NCBI GenBank assembly: GCA_947456505.1
Contig: CANGTC010000004.1
Location: forward strand, 1-64,000
Length of the DNA stretch: 64,000 bases
Origin: Beijerinckiaceae bacterium
GTDB taxonomy: Bacteria; Pseudomonadota; Alphaproteobacteria; Rhizobiales; Beijerinckiaceae
Direction of reading: 5' to 3'
The notes beneath the pieces are model-generated. The model did not search any database and was not told where the DNA came from. It saw only the letters and a program-made list of their open reading frames with translations. This document shows positions 26,635-35,877 of the stretch, one piece after another. The number at the start of each line of letters is the position of its first letter. Within the stretch, counting starts at the first letter, position 1. The translations under genes and the position numbers were made by a program.

Positions 26635-27990
26635 TCAGTTGAGTGAGCCAGCGACGGGCAGATCGGTGAGACTGGCGAGGGTCTCGATGGACTGGAGCCG
26701 CTCGAACATCAGCCGATCCTCGGAGGGCGGGAAGGTGCCTTCGACGCAATCTTCGAACTTCGTCCAGAAGGCCTCCGGCGGGGCCGGTCGGCGGGCGTCG
26801 CCCAAGGGGAAGGTGAAGCGCTGTTCTAGGCGTCTACCGTCTTTGAGGTGAACGATCACGCCATCGCCCTGATAGCCCTGCGTATCGATGAAGACGCGGC
26901 GCGTCTTCGCCATGAGGGCGCGCACATCCGCCCGCTGGACAAAATCGCTGGTGAATTCCGCCCGGGTGCAACGCCTTGCGATGACGGCGGCGGCCATGGC
27001 GAATTCCATGCTGAATTTCGCGTCGAGCGCATTCTGCGGGTTGGTATGCACGAGGTTCGTATATTGCGCCTTGTTGGCCTCCACCTCGATCCCTTCGACC
27101 TCATCGGCGTGAAAGGGGCTCTTCGCCAGAAGGGTGAACATGCCGTCAAGGGCGCGGTGCGCGCCGTAGCACATGGGGAAGAGCTTGAACCCAAGCCCGT
27201 GGCTTTCCAGTAGCCAGCGGCGGTGAAACTGCGGAGGGCCGCTGAGGTCCGCGCGGCCCTTCGGCGAGATGGCCGCCAGAAACCCCAGTTGCGCTTCCAG
27301 CGCATCGTCCGACGCTGTCATCCCTGCGGCGGCGAGGCGCGCCGCGATCACGCCGCTCTGGGCCGCGCGGCCCGCATGATAGGGCTTGGTCATGGAGCCG
27401 AAATTGGCGATCACGCCGGAGGCCATGGAGGCGGCGATGGCGATGGCGTGGGCGGCCTCGCCCGCCGAAAGCCCACGCAGGCTCGCCGCCGCCGCCGCCG
27501 CCGCGATGGCGCCTAATGTGCCCGTGGGATGCCATCCCTTCACATGGATGGGATCGGGGTCGCGGGATGCCAGCTCGCCCCAGACCTCGAAGGCGGCGGC
27601 ATAGGCGCAGATCATGGCCCGCCCGTTGCGCTGCAGGCTTTCGGCCTCCGCGAAAATGGCGGGGGCTATGGCGGCGGAGGGATGGGTCGGCTGGATGCCC
27701 ACAAGGCCCACATCGTCATAGTCCTGCGAATGGCAGGCGACCCCGTTCACCAGGGCCGCCGAGGAGCCGCTCTTCCGGGTGGCCGAGAGCAGGAGGCGTG
27801 CTTCAGCGTCTTCGTGCTGGCCCACCAGGGTTTTGCGGACGCATTCCGTAACCTCGTCGTTACGCCCCAGCAGCACCGTCGCCACGAAGTCCGTGAAGCC
27901 GTTGCGGATCATCGGAATGGAGGCGGCGGGAAGGTCCTGATAGCGAAGGTCTGAGATGAATTGCCCGATATCCTGGGTGAGCGAGCCCAT
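26635..27990 (-). CDS. MmgE/PrpD family protein
   Basis: This 451-residue protein belongs to the 2-methylcitrate dehydratase/cis-aconitate decarboxylase family. It has the long N-terminal all-helical domain (CHSQDYDDVG, HPSAAIAPAIFAEAE, HPTGTLGAIAAAAAAA) and a C-terminal lid domain starting near residue 270. Members dehydrate or decarboxylate tricarboxylates or lyse iminodisuccinate; many near TctC genes are of unknown substrate. It lies 57 bases upstream of its probable TctC partner. Confidence 0.87.
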   Translation of the reverse strand: MGSLTQDIGQFISDLRYQDLPAASIPMIRNGFTDFVATVLLGRNDEVTECVRKTLVGQHEDAEARLLLSATRKSGSSAALVNGVACHSQDYDDVGLVGIQPTHPSAAIAPAIFAEAESLQRNGRAMICAYAAAFEVWGELASRDPDPIHVKGWHPTGTLGAIAAAAAAASLRGLSAGEAAHAIAIAASMASGVIANFGSMTKPYHAGRAAQSGVIAARLAAAGMTASDDALEAQLGFLAAISPKGRADLSGPPQFHRRWLLESHGLGFKLFPMCYGAHRALDGMFTLLAKSPFHADEVEGIEVEANKAQYTNLVHTNPQNALDAKFSMEFAMAAAVIARRCTRAEFTSDFVQRADVRALMAKTRRVFIDTQGYQGDGVIVHLKDGRRLEQRFTFPLGDARRPAPPEAFWTKFEDCVEGTFPPSEDRLMFERLQSIETLASLTDLPVAGSLN

Positions 27991-28126
27991 GACGTCTCCA
28001 AAATGATGCTTGATCCCCAGAGGCTTGCAGCTTGCCGTCTGGGGTCTGGATGTTTGCGGACCCTAGGAGCGACGCTGGCCGCTGGCAAGGGACGGCGGGC
28101 TTGGGTTCGTCGCGCGTGTCGGGGGC

Positions 28127-28837
28127 TCACCCGATGCGCGAGGCTGTGCTGGCCGCCGTCTGGCCATACAGGTTGCGCTTGCGCTCCTCCTCGCTCACGG
28201 GTTGGGCGGTGAGAGGCTCGCCCTTGGCGTAGGCCGCCACGGTCGCAGGCCGCGCCTTGATCGCCTCCACCCAGCGGCGCACATTCGCGAAATTCGCCAG
28301 AACGGCGGGCTCGCGCCGCTGCTGGGAGAAGACCCAGCCGTAACAGGCAATATCAGCGATGGAATAGTCCCCGCAGATGAAGTCGCGTCCCTCCAGCCTG
28401 CGATCCAGCACGCCCAGAAGCCGGTCTGTCTCCTTGGTGTAGCGGTCGATGGCGTAGGGGATGGGCTCTGGCGCGCTGTGCAGGAAGTGGCCTTTCTGTC
28501 CGGCCATGGGGCCAAGGCCGCCCACTTGCCAGAAAACCCATTGCAGGACCTCGCTGCGCCCGCGCAAATCCTTCGGCATGAACTTGCCGGTCTTCTCGGC
28601 AAGGTAGATCAGAATGGCGCCGGACTCGAAGATGGCGATGGGCGACCCGCCGCCCGGTGGATCGCGGTCCACGATGGCGGGGATCCGGTTGTTGGGGGAA
28701 ATAGCGATGAATTCAGGCCTGAACTGTTCCCCCTTGCCGATGTTGACCGGGTGGATCTCATAGGGGAGTCCCATCTCCTCAAGGGCCATGGAGATCTTCT
28801 GGCCGTTGGACGTGGGCCAGTAATGAAGTTCGATCAT
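28127..28837 (-). CDS. Glutathione S-transferase family protein (YfcG/YghU-like)
   Basis: This 236-residue protein has an N-terminal thioredoxin-like GST domain (LHYWPTSNGQKISMALEEMG, NNRIPAIVD, IFESGAILIYLAEKTG) and a C-terminal helical domain (FICGDYSIADIACYGWV). The TSNGQKI segment resembles the nu-class YfcG/YghU proteins, which act as disulfide-bond reductases or peroxidases. It starts 12 bases after the LLM gene, so the two are co-transcribed. Pairing a GST with a monooxygenase suggests handling of an electrophilic or sulfur-containing product (inference). Confidence 0.87.
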   Translation of the reverse strand: MIELHYWPTSNGQKISMALEEMGLPYEIHPVNIGKGEQFRPEFIAISPNNRIPAIVDRDPPGGGSPIAIFESGAILIYLAEKTGKFMPKDLRGRSEVLQWVFWQVGGLGPMAGQKGHFLHSAPEPIPYAIDRYTKETDRLLGVLDRRLEGRDFICGDYSIADIACYGWVFSQQRREPAVLANFANVRRWVEAIKARPATVAAYAKGEPLTAQPVSEEERKRNLYGQTAASTASRIG

Positions 28838-28849
28838 GCAGACAGCCTT

Positions 28850-29875
28850 TCAGTGCATCGGCAGCTTGGCGTCCACCGCATCGAGTTGCGGGCGGACATT
28901 TTCCTTGAATAGCTCAACCGATTTGATGGTCTCGTCCACGCTCATGTCGCCAAAGACGAACTGGCCGACGAAATAGTTGGAGGCGGAATCTTCAAGCTGA
29001 TTTGCGAGAAACTTCGCGACCGTGTCGGGTGAGCCTGCGATGCCGCGTCCCTCCGCGATGACCTGATCATAGGTCTTGGCGCGTTCTCCCAGTCGCGGCG
29101 TCTTGCCGTGCAGGCGAAACAGCCAATGGAAGGACTCGTGCCAGAAACCATAGGCGCGGCGGGCGATGTCCATGGCCTTTTCGTCGGTCTCCGCCACCAC
29201 GACAAAGCGTGTCAGGCCCAGCTTGGGGAGGGCTTCCCCCGGGTGGGTCTCGCCCCAGACCTTGCGATAGTGATCGTGAAAACCCCGTGTTTCCGCAACG
29301 CTGTCGGCGCTCACCATGTTGAGTCCGCGTCTGGCGGCCCGCTCGCTCGCCTCGATGGAATGGACCCCGTACCAGATCGGCGGATAGGGTTTCTGGAAGG
29401 GGGAGAGCAAAATCGGCACATTGTCGAAATCAAAGCGCTTGCCATGATAGGTCAGGCGGTCGGTCTGTAGCCCCTGCAAGATCACCTCAAGGGATTCCGC
29501 ATATGTGTCCTGAGAGGTTTCCTCGCCATAATAGGCGGCCTCGATGGGCGATGAGCCGCGCCCGAAACCCATGTCGAGCCGCCCATGGCTGATATTGTCG
29601 AGTTCGCAGATTTCCTGCAGCAACCGCAGGGGATGATAGAGGGGCAGGGCGAAGACCAGCGGGCCGAGCCGCAACTTCTTCGTTTGCGCCGCCACCGCCG
29701 CAAGGAAGACCGAGGGGGAGGGGGCCATGCCCAGGGTTGTGAAATGATGCTCCGCGACGTGGTAGGAATAGAAGTCGGCCGCTTCAAAGGCCTGGGCGAT
29801 GCGGATCCGCTCTTCGTAGAATTGGGGGTCCGTCTTGCCGCCCCGATCAAGGTGATCGAATATACCGATGTCCAT
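28850..29875 (-). CDS. LLM class flavin monooxygenase
   Basis: This 341-residue luciferase-like protein shows MDIGIFDHLDRGG at the N terminus, HVAEHHFTTLG (the EHH motif), GRLDMGFGRGSSPIE (flavin phosphate site) and PPIWYGVHSIE. It is clearly paralogous to the protein at 34.3-35.3 kb, which begins MEFGIFDHLDRGG. The ATG at 29875 matches the family start; a longer frame upstream is composed of non-conserved residues. It heads the minus-strand cluster with the GST gene. The FMNH2 supplier must be encoded elsewhere. Confidence 0.88.
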   Translation of the reverse strand: MDIGIFDHLDRGGKTDPQFYEERIRIAQAFEAADFYSYHVAEHHFTTLGMAPSPSVFLAAVAAQTKKLRLGPLVFALPLYHPLRLLQEICELDNISHGRLDMGFGRGSSPIEAAYYGEETSQDTYAESLEVILQGLQTDRLTYHGKRFDFDNVPILLSPFQKPYPPIWYGVHSIEASERAARRGLNMVSADSVAETRGFHDHYRKVWGETHPGEALPKLGLTRFVVVAETDEKAMDIARRAYGFWHESFHWLFRLHGKTPRLGERAKTYDQVIAEGRGIAGSPDTVAKFLANQLEDSASNYFVGQFVFGDMSVDETIKSVELFKENVRPQLDAVDAKLPMH

Positions 29876-30026
29876 TGCGTCCCCCGCCCATTTCATTCGT
29901 TTTTCGCAGCAAAGCAGAACCATCCGCCATTGACAAGGAGGCGGCGCAGGCAGCCCGCTTTTTCCGACTCCCATTTTTCCGGGAAGTATTCTACGCTTTC
30001 CAAAAGGGCGTAAGTCTGTGGGGGGA

Positions 30027-31112
30027 ATGATGAGATTCGGGATCTGGTCGCCAACCAATCCACGCGAAGGCGTGAGCCCGGTGGAGCTTTATCGTCAGCA
30101 GATCGAGGAGGTCCAGGTCGCGGAAGCCTGCGGTTTTGATCATATCTGGTTCTACGAGCATCACCTCTCGCCCACCGGCCCCATGCCATCGCCCAATCTG
30201 ATGATTGCGGCCGCAAGTTCGATGACGAACCGCATCCGGCTGGGCTCGATGGTCAATATTCTGCCCTATCGCAATCCCCTGATCCTCGCCGAAGAAGCGG
30301 CCATGCTCGACACCCTGACCGACGGCAGGCTTGATTGGGGTGTGGGGCGTGGCCTCAAGCCCCTCGAGTTCGACGCCTTCTGCGTCCCGCAGGCGCGCTC
30401 GCGGGATATGTTTCTGGAGCATATGGAGGTCGCCAAGCGCATCTGGGCGGATGAGAACTTCGAACACCATGGCGAATTCTACCACGTCAACAAGCAGACG
30501 CCGCTGACGCCCCCCTGCGTGCAAAAGCCTCATCCCCCCCTCTATGTCAGCGCGCAGAGCGAGGAGTCGCTGCGCTGGGCGGCGCAGAACGACACTCACT
30601 TCTGTCAGATCGACGCGCTCTATGAGGAATGCGAACGCGACCAGATCTTCTACCGCAACGTGCAAGTCGCCAGCGGCCACAAGCCCGAGCCGCGCATGGT
30701 CATCACCCGCGAGATCTATGTCGCCGAGACCATGGAGCAGGCGCGGGAGGAGGCGCAGCCCTGGCTGCTGCGCTATTGGCAGCTCTGGCATCGCTACGCC
30801 CAGTTGACCCACGATGGTCGAATGCCCGACGAATATGAGAAATGGCGCCAGCGCGCGCCGATGCTGGCGAAGATGAGCTTTGAAGAACTCAACGAGCGTG
30901 GCCTGATCATGATTGGCACAGCGGACCATGTGGTCGAGCGCATTCTGCAACATGTCGACCGGTTGGAGCTCGCAGCATTGGCCTGCGTGTTTAAATTCGG
31001 CGGCATGCCGCAGGACCGTCTGCTGGGCTCCATGAGACTCTTTTCGGAGAAGGTCATGCCACAGGTGAAGGCGGCGTTGCAAAACAAGAAGCGCACATTG
31101 AGCGCGGCCTGA
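30027..31112 (+). CDS. LLM class flavin monooxygenase
   Basis: This 361-residue luciferase-like protein has MRFGIWSPTNPREG, the catalytic-site histidines in WFYEHHLSPTGPMPSP, and GRLDWGVGRGLKPLEFD. It is the only LLM enzyme here without a close paralogue in the window. Two tandem ATGs (30027, 30030) follow GGGGGA; the first is shown. It is divergent from the LLM-GST cluster and begins a plus-strand unit with a binding protein, a dioxygenase-like cupin and another binding protein. Confidence 0.87.
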   Translation: MMRFGIWSPTNPREGVSPVELYRQQIEEVQVAEACGFDHIWFYEHHLSPTGPMPSPNLMIAAASSMTNRIRLGSMVNILPYRNPLILAEEAAMLDTLTDGRLDWGVGRGLKPLEFDAFCVPQARSRDMFLEHMEVAKRIWADENFEHHGEFYHVNKQTPLTPPCVQKPHPPLYVSAQSEESLRWAAQNDTHFCQIDALYEECERDQIFYRNVQVASGHKPEPRMVITREIYVAETMEQAREEAQPWLLRYWQLWHRYAQLTHDGRMPDEYEKWRQRAPMLAKMSFEELNERGLIMIGTADHVVERILQHVDRLELAALACVFKFGGMPQDRLLGSMRLFSEKVMPQVKAALQNKKRTLSAA

Positions 31113-31210
31113 GACAAGCTTTCGCATGGGATGGAGTGGGAATTTTTTGGTTCTGCGCGCGCCAGCGGCCTGCCTTAACAAAGGCTGCGACGCGCCAAGG
31201 GGAGGAAGAG

Positions 31211-32227
31211 ATGAAAATAGCGACCTTGGTGGCGTCGCTCGCGGTGGTCTGGACCTCTGCTATGGCGGCCGCCGCTGCGCAAGATACGCCTGCAAGTCTT
31301 TATGAGGCTGCGAAGAAAGAGGGCAAGATCAGCATCTGGTCTTCGCTGGAAACCTCGCTCCATCAAAAGCAATGGGAGGCCTTCTCCAGGAAATATCCGG
31401 GTATTCAGATCGAGGCTTTCCGCATTCAGCCTGGCCCCGCCATCGAGCGCGCCATCGCCGAGGCGCGTGCGGGCAAGCAGACCGTCGACATCATGGACAC
31501 CAACTCCGGCTATCTGCAACTCCTGTTCGATAGGGGCCTGGTGAAGCCCTATGATTGGGAGAAGGTTTTCGGCATTCCCGGCAGCGCCGTGCTCTATGAC
31601 AGTCGCGTCATTCAGATCGGTCATTATGACCTGCCCATCGCCTATAACACAACGCTCGTCAAGCCCGATGAGATCAAGAGCTGGGATGATCTCGCCAATC
31701 CAAAATGGAAAGGCAAGTTGCTGCTGGAAGCGCGGGGCTTCGGTCTTTCCATTCTGGCGCAGGACTGGGGCGTCGACAAAACGGCGGGTTACATCAAGAA
31801 GCTTCTCGACAACCAGCCCATCATTACAAAGGGCGCATCACCGACTGCCGATGGCCTGGCGGGCGGGCAGGGCGCTGTGGCGATCGGCGCCCTGGCGGCG
31901 CGCCTCTCCCTGTTCAAACAGCAGGGGGCGACAGTGGACTGGGCGCGGGTCGGCCCAATTCCTGCGCAGGTCGTAACGGTCTTCCCGGTCGAAGGCGCGC
32001 CCCATCCAAATGCGGCGAGGCTCTGGACCGCTTGGTGGGCCACGCCCGAGGCGCAGAAAATCTTTTACGATGAACAGTCCTACGGCTTGCTGAGCGGCCC
32101 GACAGCCAATCCGCGTGGCAAGGAGCTTGAGAAAATGGGCATCCCCATTGTGTTCGAGACCGCTGATGTGGAGGTGGGACGGCGCAATCTGGAAATGGTC
32201 GCAAAAGCGATTGACGGCTTGCAGTGA
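31211..32227 (+). CDS. Family 1 extracellular solute-binding protein, orphan
   Basis: This 338-residue protein has a signal peptide (MKIATLVASLAVVWTSAMAAAAA). A family 1 binding fold opens ASLYEAAKKEGKISIWSSLE and includes LPIAYNTTLVKPDEIKSWDDL and NPKWKGKLLLE. This group includes Fe(III), phosphonate and thiamine binders. No permease is adjacent. The ATG at 31211 follows GGGGAGGAAG. It lies between the LLM gene and the cupin gene with small gaps, so a joint uptake-degradation unit is likely. Confidence 0.86.
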   Translation: MKIATLVASLAVVWTSAMAAAAAQDTPASLYEAAKKEGKISIWSSLETSLHQKQWEAFSRKYPGIQIEAFRIQPGPAIERAIAEARAGKQTVDIMDTNSGYLQLLFDRGLVKPYDWEKVFGIPGSAVLYDSRVIQIGHYDLPIAYNTTLVKPDEIKSWDDLANPKWKGKLLLEARGFGLSILAQDWGVDKTAGYIKKLLDNQPIITKGASPTADGLAGGQGAVAIGALAARLSLFKQQGATVDWARVGPIPAQVVTVFPVEGAPHPNAARLWTAWWATPEAQKIFYDEQSYGLLSGPTANPRGKELEKMGIPIVFETADVEVGRRNLEMVAKAIDGLQ

Positions 32228-32240
32228 CGGAGGCGTCAGT

Positions 32241-33296
32241 ATGACAGAAGCCAAAGAGGGCGCAGCGACGGGAGCGCCTATCATTGAAGGATGGTCTCGC
32301 GATGGATTCCTTGGCGAGCGCGCCGGACTCGTGCGCGCCCATTATTCGCCAGATTATATCAGCGTGCGCGGTCCCCATGCGCCCCGGCGGCTGAACATCG
32401 GCGATGTCGCCTGCGCTGATGCGACAGACCCTTTGGCTCTTCCAACCGTATTCGCCACTGCTGCCTCTGGACTGCGATTAAGCTTATCCAGGCGATGCGC
32501 GCCCATGCCCTTTGTCCTGCGCAATGTGGAGGCTGAGGAGGTCCATTTTATACAAGATGGGGAGATGGAATTTCGCACAGACTATGGCGTGATTGTCGGA
32601 ACGCCTGGCGACTTCGTGCATATTCCCCGTTGTGTCGCCTATACGGTGCGACCGCTCAAGGGGGCCGTTCTGGATTTCATCGTCGAGAGCCCGGTCAACC
32701 TTTATTTTGACACGCCATCGCCCGCGGGCATGATCCATTTTGGCAATCATGTCTTGCGCGCCGGTCCCGAGGTCGCCCCGCCTGCCGACGCGCCCCTGGA
32801 GCTCTGGCTGAAAAGCTTTGATGACGTCACGGTTTTCACCAAGGCGCATGACCCGCTCGCCGCGCATCGTTTGCTGGCGGCGCAATCGCCCGTCTGGAAG
32901 TTGAATCTGGCGCATATTCAGCCCGTGACCTATTGGCCCCATGGCGGTCCGCCGTCGCATTTTCTGGCGTCGCCCAACAATGAAGTCTTGTTTTATACCC
33001 TGAGCGCGCGCCCGGGGGGTCGCCCGCCAATCCATGTCAACGCAGATTATGAAGAGATCGTACATTATTTTCGCGGACCTGATCCCTGGGGCAAGGTGTC
33101 GGAACCGGGGACCTTCACATGGGTGCCCAAGGGTGTACCGCATCAAGGACCCTCTGAAAATGTGGAGCGTGGCTATCTCGCCTTTCTGCTTGAAACGCGC
33201 ACGACCCTGCGGCTCACCAAGGCAGGGCTGGAGGCTTCGCAATTGATGGAGACCGGCACTTACGGCCGCCATGCAAGCGACCATGGGGGAGTTTAG
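32241..33296 (+). CDS. Cupin-fold protein related to homogentisate 1,2-dioxygenase
   Basis: This 351-residue protein has two cupin halves. The first holds NVEAEEVHFIQDGEMEF and GDFVHIPRCVAYTV. The second holds PPIHVNADYEEIVHYFRG and PKGVPHQGPS, whose His, Glu and His match the Fe(II) ligand order of homogentisate dioxygenase. It is shorter than HmgA (about 430 residues), so it is likely a relative with a different substrate. It starts 13 bases after the binding-protein gene and ends 2 bases before the next one. Confidence 0.8.
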   Translation: MTEAKEGAATGAPIIEGWSRDGFLGERAGLVRAHYSPDYISVRGPHAPRRLNIGDVACADATDPLALPTVFATAASGLRLSLSRRCAPMPFVLRNVEAEEVHFIQDGEMEFRTDYGVIVGTPGDFVHIPRCVAYTVRPLKGAVLDFIVESPVNLYFDTPSPAGMIHFGNHVLRAGPEVAPPADAPLELWLKSFDDVTVFTKAHDPLAAHRLLAAQSPVWKLNLAHIQPVTYWPHGGPPSHFLASPNNEVLFYTLSARPGGRPPIHVNADYEEIVHYFRGPDPWGKVSEPGTFTWVPKGVPHQGPSENVERGYLAFLLETRTTLRLTKAGLEASQLMETGTYGRHASDHGGV

Positions 33297-33298
33297 GC

Positions 33299-34252
33299 AT
33301 GATTAAACGCATCCTGCTTGGCGCTATCGGCGCCGTCATGGCGACGGGCGCTTGGGCGCAGGCCCCGATCAAGCTGAAGGTCAGCACGCTCAAGCAGGGC
33401 TCGCTGACCAACGCGTGGGTCGCCAAAGAGGCGGGGATTTTCGCCAGGAACGGCCTTGATGTGGAATTGATCGAGTTTCGCAATGGCAACGAGGCGATCA
33501 GCGCGCAACGTGGCGGCAGCATCGATATCATCTTGACCATTCCCGGCACCGCCATGACCGCCAATGAGCGCGGGTTCGATTTGCAGGTGGTTTCCGCCAA
33601 CGAAGATGCTCAGGCCGCAGCGCCTGACACGAGCGCGATCGTGGTGCGCAAGGATTCAGGTTTCAAATCGATTGCGGATCTGAAAGGCAAGGCCTTCGCC
33701 GTCTCAGGCACGCATACCCAGAAGACTGTGATGGCGCAGGCCGCCATGAAGAAGGCCGGCATTGGGCCGGATCAGTTCTCCTTTGTCGAAATGCCCTACG
33801 CGAGTCATGTCGACGCCTTGCGCAACAAAGCGATCGAAGTTGCAGCCTCGCTTGATCCCTGGACGACGATTTTCCGCAATTCGGATTTCGCAACCATTCT
33901 CGCCTACGATTACATGGAGACCATTCCGTCTCAGCCTGTGGGCGCCTGGTTCGCAAAGCGAGACTTCGTCGCCGGGAATGGTGAGGCGGTGAAGCGGTTC
34001 GCCAAATCATTCTGCGATGTCGCCGATTACATGGCCGCCGATGCAGACCGAGCCAGAAGCAATATCGCCACCTATACGGGGCTCGATCCCGCTTTGGTCA
34101 AGGTTGTGCCTGTCAACAAATGGACCTGCAAGATCAATTTGAAAATCTGGCAGGACGTCGCGGATATGATGTTCACCGGCGGCGAGTTGCAGAAGCCCAT
34201 CAAGGTCGAGGACCTTTTTTCAGATGTGGTGAAGCCCTATGTCGTGAGGTAG
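33299..34252 (+). CDS. NitT/TauT-type periplasmic binding protein, orphan
   Basis: This 317-residue protein has a signal peptide (MIKRILLGAIGAVMATGAWAQ) and the fold marks VAKEAGIFARNGLDVELIEF, GGSIDIILTIPGTAM and KAFAVSGTHTQKTVM. It carries four cysteine-free lobes and two late cysteines (SFCDVADY, KWTCKINL). It starts 2 bases after the dioxygenase-like cupin stop, indicating translational coupling. No ATPase or permease is nearby. It converges with the LLM gene on the other strand. Confidence 0.85.
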   Translation: MIKRILLGAIGAVMATGAWAQAPIKLKVSTLKQGSLTNAWVAKEAGIFARNGLDVELIEFRNGNEAISAQRGGSIDIILTIPGTAMTANERGFDLQVVSANEDAQAAAPDTSAIVVRKDSGFKSIADLKGKAFAVSGTHTQKTVMAQAAMKKAGIGPDQFSFVEMPYASHVDALRNKAIEVAASLDPWTTIFRNSDFATILAYDYMETIPSQPVGAWFAKRDFVAGNGEAVKRFAKSFCDVADYMAADADRARSNIATYTGLDPALVKVVPVNKWTCKINLKIWQDVADMMFTGGELQKPIKVEDLFSDVVKPYVVR

Positions 34253-34294
34253 CGGGGGCGGGCTGCAAGCTCGATATGGGCCTGCCGTTTTGCC

Positions 34295-35308
34295 TCAAAG
34301 GCTCCTTAACTCCGGCATGACATGGCGCGTATACATTTCAACGGAGTGTTGCGCCTCGTCCAGAGTTATGTCTCCAAAGGCGAAGCGGTTGATGCAGTAA
34401 TTGGCGCCGCTGGTCCCCATGCGTTTTTTCAGAAAGGCGATCACCTTGTCGGGTGTGCCAGCGACGCCCTTGCCGCGCGCACAAAGGGCGTCGAAATCGG
34501 CTTCGCCGCCACTAAGGCGCGCGGTGCGGCCATGACGTTTGAAGAGAAAGTGGAAGCTTTTGTGCCAGACGAGATAGGCGCGGCGCGCGATCTCAAGGGC
34601 TTCCGCATCTGTGTCTGCGGTGACCACGAAATGGGTGGCGCCAATCTTCGGCATCGCGGCCTCAGCGCCATGGGCCTGCAGCCAGGTCTCCTTGAACTGC
34701 CGGATATACTGGGCGGATGTTTCCGCAGGCTCGTTGCATGCGATGTTGAAGGCCCCACGCGCGGCCTTTTCTGCACTTTCCAGAGAATGCACGCCATACC
34801 ATATCGGTGGGTGGGGTTTTTGAAAGGGGGCGAGCTCCATCGGAACGTCGTTGATGGCGTGGGCTCGGCTCTTTGCATTGACAGTGCGCTCGCGCAGGCC
34901 CTGCAAAATGATCTCAAGGCCCTCGGCGTAATCGCGCGGCGAATCTTCCGGGTTGACGCCAAAATATTCAAGCTCAATCGGTGAGGAGCCACGTCCGAAG
35001 CCCATTTCAAATCGGCCGCCGCTCATTTGGTCGAGCATGCAGATCTCTTCGATCAGGCGCAGCGGATGATGCAGGGGCATGGCGTAGACGAGGGTGGCGA
35101 GCTTGAGATGCTGGGTGCGCTGCGCCGCAGCGGACAGAAAAAGTCCCGGTGATGGCGCAAGCCCAAGGGGCGTCGAATGATGCTCGGCCACATGATAGGC
35201 GTAGAAACCAGCTCGATCATAACTCTCGATGAGCTTCAGGCGCATGTCGTAACATTCCCTGAGCTGGGCGCCGCCACGGTCGAGATGATCGAAAATGCCA
35301 AATTCCAT
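34295..35308 (-). CDS. LLM class flavin monooxygenase
   Basis: This 337-residue protein begins MEFGIFDHLDRGG, with HVAEHHSTPLGLAPSPG, GRFEMGFGRGSSPIELE and HPPIWYGVHSLES. It is a close paralogue of the enzyme at 28.9 kb, also minus strand. Start chosen by that alignment; an in-frame ATG four codons upstream is possible. It is a single-gene unit between a convergent binding-protein gene and a divergent LLM gene. A TTGACA-containing promoter candidate lies about 36 bases upstream. Confidence 0.87.
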   Translation of the reverse strand: MEFGIFDHLDRGGAQLRECYDMRLKLIESYDRAGFYAYHVAEHHSTPLGLAPSPGLFLSAAAQRTQHLKLATLVYAMPLHHPLRLIEEICMLDQMSGGRFEMGFGRGSSPIELEYFGVNPEDSPRDYAEGLEIILQGLRERTVNAKSRAHAINDVPMELAPFQKPHPPIWYGVHSLESAEKAARGAFNIACNEPAETSAQYIRQFKETWLQAHGAEAAMPKIGATHFVVTADTDAEALEIARRAYLVWHKSFHFLFKRHGRTARLSGGEADFDALCARGKGVAGTPDKVIAFLKKRMGTSGANYCINRFAFGDITLDEAQHSVEMYTRHVMPELRSL

Positions 35309-35343
35309 AGCCTTGCCCATCGCGCTGTGTCGGACGAATGAAA

Positions 35344-35371
35344 GGTAGAGAGCGCATCCCGGCGCTGTCAA
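35344..35371 (-). promoter_or_regulatory. Possible sigma-70-type promoter
   Basis: On the minus strand a perfect TTGACA is followed after 16 bases by TCTACC. It lies 36 bases before the ATG of the LLM gene. The -35 is strong and the -10 is weak. Confidence 0.35.
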
Positions 35372-35877
35372 TGTATTTGGGCGTCATGTCACGTGAAGGG
35401 AGCGCTGACGAATTGAAACCGTAATGGTCTATCGCAAGCCTTTCCCTGCCGCTGCCGTTTGACAATAGCGGCTCGCCAGCAGCCTTGTTTGTTTTTAACA
35501 AGGCATTAAGTTTGATTAATAGGTTTTAATAAACCGCTGTTCTTGCGCCTCTTCCGCAGTTTAAATTTGCCTGTTTTGCAAGGGGCTGAGGCAGTCTTTT
35601 TGATTTTAGCGTTAAAATAAACAGGTTTCATGTTTTGTTCGTTTTTTATTCCGTGCCCTTTTTTCATGAGAACATGCGTCGGAAAAACTGCTGGAGTGGC
35701 GACGCTTGAGGTGAACGCCGTTTTCCGGTCTGAGTTCACTTGCTGGACATGTTGAATAGTGCGCCAGGCCCTCATAGGTTAGGATCGTCGTGGCGCAGGT
35801 GTGCTGCGCCCGGGTGTCGCCGGAAGGTGCGGAGGCCAGTTTAAGGCGCCAAAAAGCCTGACAGGTTGAGGAAAGCC
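35372..35877. other. AT-rich divergent intergenic region
   Basis: About 500 bases separate two divergent LLM genes and hold no convincing gene. The part from about 35480 to 35680 is strikingly AT-rich for this window, with runs such as GTTTTTAAC and TTAAAATAAAC. The right end carries the ribosome site (TTGAGGAAAGCC) of the plus-strand LLM gene. Short open frames here have no family signature and no good ribosome sites. Promoters for both genes and perhaps a nucleoid-protein or regulator site are likely here. Confidence 0.5.
35482..35504. repeat. Inverted repeat in AT-rich region
   Basis: GCCTTGTT and AACAAGGC form a perfect 8-bp inverted repeat around a 7-base TGTTTTT loop. No U tract follows on either strand, so terminator function is unlikely. 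An operator for a dimeric regulator of the divergent LLM genes is possible. Confidence 0.4.

Noticed and set aside
29991-31181. 396-codon minus-strand open frame opposite the LLM gene at 30.0 kb
   Set aside because: The plus-strand LLM protein has EHH and GRLDWGVGRG motifs. The opposite frame is a codon-bias shadow.
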